Positions 59,542 to 64,000 of a DNA stretch of 64,000 nt are shown here, piece by piece (the stretch's first letter is position 1; each line of letters starts with the position of its first letter). Source of the DNA: Virgibacillus_P tibetensis (GTDB taxonomy: Bacteria > Bacillota > Bacilli > Bacillales > Amphibacillaceae); contig NZ_JARZFX010000015.1 in the NCBI RefSeq assembly GCF_036026595.1, forward strand, positions 1-64,000, read 5' to 3'. The notes beneath the pieces were generated by a model. It had not been told where the DNA came from. It worked only from the letters and a program-made list of their open reading frames with translations, and did no database searches. The position numbers were made by a program, and so were the translations under genes.

Positions 59542-60194
59542 TGAATAACTTAAATTTAATGGAACAAATCATTCAACAGACACAAATGCGCTGGGCAGAG
59601 GTACTTGAGGCGACGTTTGTTCATATACAACTCGTATTTTTTTCTATGCTTATGGCAGTAATACTAGGAGTTTTATTAGGTATTCTCATTACACGGGTTC
59701 CATCGCTGGTTCCATTCGTATTAGGTGGAACAGGTATTATGCAAACTATTCCCAGTCTTGCAGTACTTGGGTTTTTAATACCTGTGTTTGGGATTGGTGT
59801 TAAAACCGGTATTGCGGCATTATTCTTATATTCATTATTACCGATTGTTAGAAACACCTACACAGGCATTAAAGATGTTGATAGTGCAACAATAGAAGCG
59901 GCTAAAGGAATGGGTATGACGAGCAAGCAAATATTATTTAAGGTTGAGCTTCCTTTATCTGTTCCCATTATGATGGCTGGTATTCGTACAGCTGCTGTTA
60001 TTAACGTTGGTAATGCTACATTGGCAGCCTTTATAGGTGCTGGTGGACTTGGAGACTTTATTTTCTTAGGCATTACCAGAGGAATAGATGGTTTAATATT
60101 CTTAGGAGCTATTCCAGCTGCTATCTTAGCAATTATGCTTGAGTTTATCTTCAACAAGCTTGAACGTTGGTCTACACCAGAGGGGTTGAAATAG
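59541..60194 (+). CDS. OpuC-like ABC importer permease
   Basis: This 217-aa permease has six helices and the EAA loop AKGMGMTSKQILFKVELPLSVPIMMAGIRTAAVINVG. The gene starts at ATG 59541 after GGAGG, overlapping the ATPase stop. OpuC systems usually have two different permeases; here only one is encoded, so the complex is probably a homodimer of this protein, as in some OsmU/OpuF-type systems. Inner membrane. Confidence 0.88.
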   Translation: MNNLNLMEQIIQQTQMRWAEVLEATFVHIQLVFFSMLMAVILGVLLGILITRVPSLVPFVLGGTGIMQTIPSLAVLGFLIPVFGIGVKTGIAALFLYSLLPIVRNTYTGIKDVDSATIEAAKGMGMTSKQILFKVELPLSVPIMMAGIRTAAVINVGNATLAAFIGAGGLGDFIFLGITRGIDGLIFLGAIPAAILAIMLEFIFNKLERWSTPEGLK

Positions 60195-60195
60195 T

Positions 60196-61083
60196 ATGAG
60201 TAGAAAAAAACTAATTTTGCTATTTATGACTTTCATTACTGTTATACCACTCTCAGGATGTATATTAAGTACGGATGAATCAATTACTGTTGGTTCGAGA
60301 AATAACACGGAAAGTATCATCTTATCAAATATCATCGGACAATTAATTGAAGATAAAACAGATGTGAGTGTAATCTATCGAGAAAACCTCGGAGGTTCTA
60401 ATGTTGTTTGGAATGCAATGATGAATGGCAGTATTCAGATAATACCAGATTATACAGGAACAATTGTGATTACGTATTATGGTGAATCTCCTGGAACAGC
60501 TGAAGAAACACTGGTGAAAACAAAGGAACTCGTGTCAGAGGACGGTATTAGAGCCTTTAATACTTTTGGATTCAATAATACGTACACATTAGCATTTGAT
60601 GAAGCAGAAGCAGAGAGACTTAATATAGAAACCTTCAGTGACTTTGCAGAAGTTTCCGACCAATATACACTTGGGGCAGTTTTTGAATTCATTGATCGTC
60701 CGGACGGGTTGCCCGGATTTAAAGAAGAATATGATCTTGAGTTTAAAGATGTTAGAGGTATGGACCATGGAATGATGTACCGCGCCATTGATAGTGGCGA
60801 AGTGGATGTAATCAATTCCTATACAACAGATGGTCAATTACAAATATATGATTTGAGAGTACTCGAAGATGATCAGTCTTACTTTCCGCCTTATCACGCG
60901 CTCCCTCTAGTTTTGGAAGAAACACTAGAAAAATATCCTGAATTGGAAGAAGTATTGCAACAGCTGGAAGGTAAAATTGATGAGCAAGCAATGCAAACTA
61001 TGAATGCTAAAGTGGATAATGAAGGCATGATGGTTGATTTGGTTGCAAGGGAATTTTTGGAGGAATCAGGTTTAATTGAATAA
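60196..61083 (+). CDS. Substrate-binding lipoprotein of the OpuC-like importer
   Basis: This 295-aa lipoprotein has a signal ending in the lipobox LSGC (Cys22), anchored to the membrane outer face. Family pattern of glycine-betaine/choline binding proteins (ITVGSRNNTESIILSNIIGQLIED; SIQIIPDYTGTIVITYYGES; DVINSYTTDGQLQIYDLRVLEDD). The aromatic-box Tyr residues (IPDYTG, INSYTTDG) suit quaternary amines. It starts one base after the permease stop. Probably betaine, choline or carnitine; exact ligand not visible. Confidence 0.88.
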   Translation: MSRKKLILLFMTFITVIPLSGCILSTDESITVGSRNNTESIILSNIIGQLIEDKTDVSVIYRENLGGSNVVWNAMMNGSIQIIPDYTGTIVITYYGESPGTAEETLVKTKELVSEDGIRAFNTFGFNNTYTLAFDEAEAERLNIETFSDFAEVSDQYTLGAVFEFIDRPDGLPGFKEEYDLEFKDVRGMDHGMMYRAIDSGEVDVINSYTTDGQLQIYDLRVLEDDQSYFPPYHALPLVLEETLEKYPELEEVLQQLEGKIDEQAMQTMNAKVDNEGMMVDLVAREFLEESGLIE

Positions 61084-61102
61084 TAAAGATGGATATTGAA
61101 TC

Positions 61103-61700
61103 GGCTGTTTTGTAAATTTTGTTGGCTATTAATTGTCGTAGTTGATAAAAAGACGACGTAATGAAACCCTTTATTTTATGAAAAAAAACTTAACAACTAA
61201 AAAGAGGAGGCCCTCTTTTTAGTTGTTTAATTTTTACTGTTAACGAGATTGAATCAGCGATTACCCTTTTGGGCTTGAAAACCGTCCATTCTGGTCTGCA
61301 CGCGATTCGCTGACCGCTGCATCTGCCTTCATTCAGCGTTTGGACCACTTTATCCAGTGCTTATTCAGCTTAATCCCGCGTTCGCTTCACTTTATTAAGC
61401 GTTTGTTCAACTTAATTCCGCGTTTAACCCGGTTCATTCAGCGATCAAGCATTTGAGGTATGAAAACAGGGCCATTCAGGCCTATACACGTGATTCGCTG
61501 ACCTCTCTGCATCTGGCTTCATTCAGCGTTCGGACCACTTTATCCAGCGCTTGTTCAGCTTAATCCCGCGTTCGGACCACTTCATTCAGCGATCGACCTT
61601 GGGCGTGGTGTATTTCCGGGACGGTTAGCTATGCCAGTAACTACTTCCATCGTACTTTATATGTTTTGTGTCAAAATAACAATCTTTTAGAAAACAGCCT
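61103..61700 (+). mobile_element. R2 repeat element, copy c (MITE-like)
   Basis: It begins GGCTGTTTTGTAAATTTTG (61103) and ends with the inverted TTAGAAAACAGCC (to 61700). The left inner module TTAATTGTCGTAGTTGATAA with AAAGACGACG matches the left module of copy b. Two blocks of 21-bp units, 61328-61453 (six units) and 61518-61601 (four), are separated by a spacer with TGAAAACAGGGCC. Between left end and units lies the importer terminator. It separates the importer operon from the cobalamin riboswitch. No coding capacity. Confidence 0.7.
61192..61228 (+). terminator. Terminator of the OpuC-like operon
   Basis: A perfect 15-bp stem AACAACTAAAAAGAG / CTCTTTTTAGTTGTT with loop GAGGCC. It lies within the span of R2c, about 108 bases past the lipoprotein stop. 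Confidence 0.85.
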
Positions 61701-61739
61701 AATCAAATAATGGTATACTTAATACAATTGAATGATTTT

Positions 61740-61925
61740 TGCCTTATGGTGACTTTAAATAAAAGTTGAAAAGGGAAGTTGGTTTAATTCCAACGCGGTC
61801 CCGCCACTGTAAAGATGAGGACACTTTCATAGCCACTGTTTCGTAACTAGAAGCGGGAAGGGGAAAGGGTTTGATGATTCGTAGCCAGGAGACCTGCCAT
61901 GGGGAAGAACATTTTTATCCTACGG
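61740..61925 (+). promoter_or_regulatory. Cobalamin (B12) riboswitch aptamer
   Basis: The conserved core GGGAAGTTGG...CCAACGCGGTCCCGCCACTG (61773-61809) and the B12 box AGCCAGGAGACCTGCCAT (61883-61900) are both present and in the usual order and spacing, as in adenosylcobalamin riboswitches of Bacilli. It is orientated toward the thioesterase gene at 62040. Confidence 0.95.
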
Positions 61926-61934
61926 GAAATAGGA

Positions 61935-62016
61935 GGATGTTGCGATATCAACTTTCATACAGATGAAATAATTTTTGCTCGCAATTTTAACATCTTCTAT
62001 TAAGGGGATGTTTTTT
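61935..62016 (+). promoter_or_regulatory. Expression platform of the cobalamin riboswitch: antiterminator and terminator
   Basis: The terminator pairs AACATC (61989-61994) with GATGTT (62007-62012) and ends in a run of six T (62011-62016). The alternative pairs GATGTTGCGA (61936-61945) with TCGCAA...AACATC (61979-61994). The two structures share AACATC and exclude each other. B12 binding should favour the terminator, so the gene is expected to be off when cobalamin is plentiful. Confidence 0.8.
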
Positions 62017-62039
62017 GACTTTTTAGGAGGTAATTTACA

Positions 62040-62510
62040 ATGGAAAAAGTAGCTATTAATGATTCTAAAACAATTCAGACCAGGTTAGTACTACCACCAG
62101 ACACCAATCATTTAAATACAATTTTCGGAGGTAAAGTGTTAGCTTATATTGATGAAATTGCTGCACTAACAGCAATGAAGCATGCAAAAAGCTCAGTTGT
62201 TACTGCCTCAATAGATTCAGTAGATTTCCTATCATCAGCAAAGGTTGGTGATTCTTTAAAATTAGAAGCATTAGTAACGTATACAGGTACAAGTTCCATG
62301 GAAGTTTATGTAAAGGTAACTGCCCATGATTTAATCAAAAATGTTGAGAGATTAACAACGGAGTCATTCTTGACCATGGTAGCAGTGAATGAACAAGGAA
62401 GACCAGTACCAGTACCAAAAGTGTATCCTGAAAATGAAGAGGAAAGAAAGTTACATATGACGGCCCCTTCTCGAAAGGAGAACCGTGTAAGGCGAGCTGC
62501 TATAAGATAA
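62040..62510 (+). CDS. Hotdog-fold acyl-CoA thioesterase (YkhA/YciA-like)
   Basis: This 156-aa protein has the acyl-CoA thioesterase pattern TRLVLPPDTNHLNTIFGGKVLAYIDEIAALTAMKHA (catalytic Asn/Asp region; hotdog helix) and VTASIDSVDFLSSAKVGDSLKLEALVTYTG. Hexameric cytoplasmic enzymes of this family hydrolyse short- to long-chain acyl-CoA. Strong GGAGG at 62026. It is the first and only gene after the cobalamin riboswitch, an unusual target that hints at a link to B12-dependent acyl-CoA metabolism such as methylmalonyl-CoA. Confidence 0.92.
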   Translation: MEKVAINDSKTIQTRLVLPPDTNHLNTIFGGKVLAYIDEIAALTAMKHAKSSVVTASIDSVDFLSSAKVGDSLKLEALVTYTGTSSMEVYVKVTAHDLIKNVERLTTESFLTMVAVNEQGRPVPVPKVYPENEEERKLHMTAPSRKENRVRRAAIR

Positions 62511-62535
62511 GTATACGCTTGTAGAAGAATGTTAT

Positions 62536-62577
62536 AAAAAAACAGTTTCAACCTTCACATAGGCTGAAACTGTTTTT
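62536..62577. terminator. Bidirectional terminator between the thioesterase and the DsbA-like gene
   Basis: The stem AAAAACAGTTTCA / TGAAACTGTTTTT has a 14-base loop and A/T tracts in both directions. Confidence 0.85.
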
Positions 62578-62584
62578 AGTAATT

Positions 62585-63505
62585 TTATTTTCTTTCAAAA
62601 TAAGTCTCCCCAAGAATTACTTTCTGATTGTAAGTATCGAGTGGAAGCCCTTCTTGAACAAAGGTATCGGCTTCATCTTCTTGAAGATCATACAATACTT
62701 CAATCTCTTTTGAGAATAATAAATCCTCATTTTCAAAAAGCGAAGAAAGTGCAGGTAGAGGTTTGGGTTGAATTTCTTTATCACCCATTACCTGCTTCAA
62801 TCCATTGGCATATTCCTGTAATGTGCGTGCCCCAACAAGTTTCACGCCCTTATTATCTTGATTAACCATAATGATTGTTGGGAACCCTCTCGCACCAAGC
62901 TTTCCAGCTAGTGCAAAGTCCTGATTTAAAAGGTCCTGTGAGCTTGAAAGGTTTGCTTCTTTTACAGTTTCCGCACCGTTTAGGCCAAGTTCATTTACTA
63001 TTTCAATTAATACTTTGTCGTCACCAATATTTTTATTAAAGGCAAAGACAGCTTCTCTTGCCTTACGTAAAAATACAGTAGCTAGATGTTCATCATGTTT
63101 TTGCACCACTTTAAAAACACGGGATGGCGGAAAAGATGATTGAACTGGGTCGTCATACCATAGTGATCCATCAATTGGCATACGGGACTGTTCACCAACT
63201 TCTCTCCAGTGTTCGGCAACGTCTGAGGGACCAGTAATTCCGTTTTTTACATCGGCAAAACCGCCTCCCCATTTTTCCAATAATCCACCCATAACTGTTT
63301 TGAATTGAAAATATTGATCATACTGCTCAACAAAACGGCGGAGAACCGGTTCAAGTGCCCAGCAATGAGAACATATAGGATCGGTTACATAATAAAGATC
63401 AATTGTTTTTTTCGGGTTTAGATCAATTATTTCCATTGTGTCATCTCCTGCGTCTCCGCAAATTCCAGTTTCAAGATCACAAATCATATTATTTTTATTA
63501 TTCAT
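62585..63505 (-). CDS. DsbA/FrnE-family thiol oxidoreductase-like protein
   Basis: The 306-aa DsbA-fold protein has active-site Cys45-Ser-His-Cys48 (YYVTDPICSHCWALEP), a helical insertion and the cis-Pro segment GARGFPTIIMV. An N-terminal extension holds two further Cys (Cys9, Cys16: MICDLETGICGD). No signal peptide, so cytoplasmic, resembling FrnE or SpxH/YjbH-like adaptors rather than secreted DsbA. It starts inside the end of the HxlR regulator gene (ATGA overlap; GAGGAGA site), so the two are one operon. Disulfide handling or thiol-stress adaptor function is inferred. Confidence 0.82.
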   Translation of the reverse strand: MNNKNNMICDLETGICGDAGDDTMEIIDLNPKKTIDLYYVTDPICSHCWALEPVLRRFVEQYDQYFQFKTVMGGLLEKWGGGFADVKNGITGPSDVAEHWREVGEQSRMPIDGSLWYDDPVQSSFPPSRVFKVVQKHDEHLATVFLRKAREAVFAFNKNIGDDKVLIEIVNELGLNGAETVKEANLSSSQDLLNQDFALAGKLGARGFPTIIMVNQDNKGVKLVGARTLQEYANGLKQVMGDKEIQPKPLPALSSLFENEDLLFSKEIEVLYDLQEDEADTFVQEGLPLDTYNQKVILGETYFERK

Positions 63506-63846
63506 TTTAATTTCTCCTCACCTGTATTTTCTATCGTTATATAGTGCTGTGCCCATTCCTGGATAGGTTGTAGTGCATTAGCAAGTTCCTGCCCTTTTTC
63601 TGTTAATTTATATGAAATAACTACAGGAGAAACCCCTACCACCATTTTATCTATTAATCCGTATTCCATAAGTTCAGACAGCTTCAATGAAAGTGCTCTG
63701 GAAGTTATACTACTGAAGTCCCTTTTAATTTCGGAAAAATGCGATGTATTATCTTTGCAAAGTGACAAAAAATGTATGATTTGGCCGTTCCATTTTCTGC
63801 CTAATATTTGGAAAGAAGCCTCAATATATGGACAAATATTAATCAT
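63502..63846 (-). CDS. HxlR-family regulator, probable redox sensor
   Basis: This 114-aa regulator starts MINICPYIEASFQILGRKWNGQIIHFLS. The single N-terminal Cys5 precedes the HxlR helix, the position used for redox sensing in YodB/HypR-type proteins. HTH HFSEIKRDFSSITSRALSLKLSELMEYGLIDK. ATG 63846 follows AAAGGGGTGA; the GTG at 63852 is inside that site. It is co-transcribed with a DsbA-like gene and preceded by strong palindromes. Confidence 0.88.
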   Translation of the reverse strand: MINICPYIEASFQILGRKWNGQIIHFLSLCKDNTSHFSEIKRDFSSITSRALSLKLSELMEYGLIDKMVVGVSPVVISYKLTEKGQELANALQPIQEWAQHYITIENTGEEKLK

Positions 63847-63856
63847 AATCACCCCT

Positions 63857-63921
63857 TTGATATATTAAGTATATCAAGTATAAAAAATAAATCAAGTATA
63901 ATTATTATACTTGATTTATTT
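63857..63921. promoter_or_regulatory. Palindromic operators of the HxlR-DsbA operon
   Basis: A 37-bp perfect palindrome spans 63885-63921 (18-bp arms around one base), with core TCAAGTATAAT-T-ATTATACTTGA. A second inverted repeat TTGATATA-N5-TATATCAA lies at 63857-63877, next to the regulator ribosome site. Both share the half site TATACTTGA/TATATCAA. They lie between two divergent genes and so could control both. Confidence 0.75.
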
Positions 63922-63988
63922 AAATAATAACAGGACAACTGATAATTGAATATAGTGATATGCAGATCAGTTTACTGGGGGAGATTAG

Positions 63989-64000
63989 ATGCAAATTCAT
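63989..64000 (+). CDS. Start of a divergent gene, cut by the window end
   Basis: ATG CAA ATT CAT follows the ribosome site GGGGGAG (63978-63984) at correct spacing. Only four codons (MQIH) are visible, so no product can be named. It is divergent from the HxlR gene and shares its palindromic control region, so it is a candidate target. Confidence 0.5.

Noticed and set aside
5000..64000. CRISPR array from the repeats at 42.6-43.1 or 61.3-61.6 kb
   Set aside because: Units are 21 bp back to back with no spacers of unique sequence and no cas genes; they are dispersed in several intergenic regions.

Overview
The window looks like a chromosomal segment of a low-GC Gram-positive member of the Bacillaceae, probably from the halotolerant Oceanobacillus/Virgibacillus side. 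The reasons are AT-rich DNA, strong GGAGG ribosome sites with some TTG/GTG starts, many hairpin-plus-T-run terminators, and Bacillus-type gene families (HelD, PdxK, MhqR/MhqD, CatE, HAAS/DUF1700, CvfC, an OpuC-like importer). The genus is an inference. I saw no rRNA, tRNA or CRISPR array.

Layout. 1-3446 is mobile DNA: the right end of an IS200/IS605 (TnpB-type) element abutting a broken histidine phosphatase, then a complete IS21-family element (586-3441) with a 5-bp target duplication and a frameshifted istB. 3517-6260 holds a cytosine-deaminase-like amidohydrolase and a decayed, internally duplicated secreted protein gene. 6663-24964 is mostly housekeeping and stress genes: selO, an HxlR regulator facing a two-gene flavin oxidoreductase operon, helD, prfC, an MFS carrier, sulP-uspA, a methyltransferase, pdxK, an acetyltransferase, a nucleotidase, and a ribA-ribD pair. 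25119-28374 is a TetR-controlled ABC exporter with two clear operators and an apparent ATT start codon, followed by an ABC exporter relic.

The most distinctive region is 29629-42310, one long co-directional operon. It encodes a NarI-like membrane protein, a NasC/NapA-type molybdenum oxidoreductase, a four-cluster ferredoxin, a Tat-signal bc1-type Rieske protein, three small unknown proteins, a NarK-like carrier fused to a PAS domain, a sensor-less histidine kinase, a NarL/NreC-type regulator, an NreA-like GAF protein, a triple-PAS kinase, and MoaA, MoeB and MoaD. Two NreC-like boxes sit in front of a promoter with a perfect -10 and a poor -35. I infer a nitrate-responsive, quinol-linked reductase system of unusual composition that brings its own regulators and part of its cofactor pathway.

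43213-57949 holds a catalase, a Nudix hydrolase, an MscS channel, several DUF proteins, CatE, a cation exchanger, mhqR-mhqD, a PadR/HAAS/DUF4173 group with operators, a second uppS and a CvfC homologue. 58276-61083 is an OpuC-like importer with a hairpin leader. 61740-62510 is a cobalamin riboswitch with a readable terminator/antiterminator that controls an acyl-CoA thioesterase, an unexpected target. 62585-63921 is an HxlR-DsbA operon preceded by a 37-bp perfect palindrome.

Two dispersed repeat families run through the window. R1 is about 240 bp with a long internal hairpin and has two copies. R2 is built of 21-bp units (two DNA helical turns), with copies near 15.1, 23.0, 42.4-43.2 and 61.1-61.7 kb; the larger copies have inverted terminal modules.
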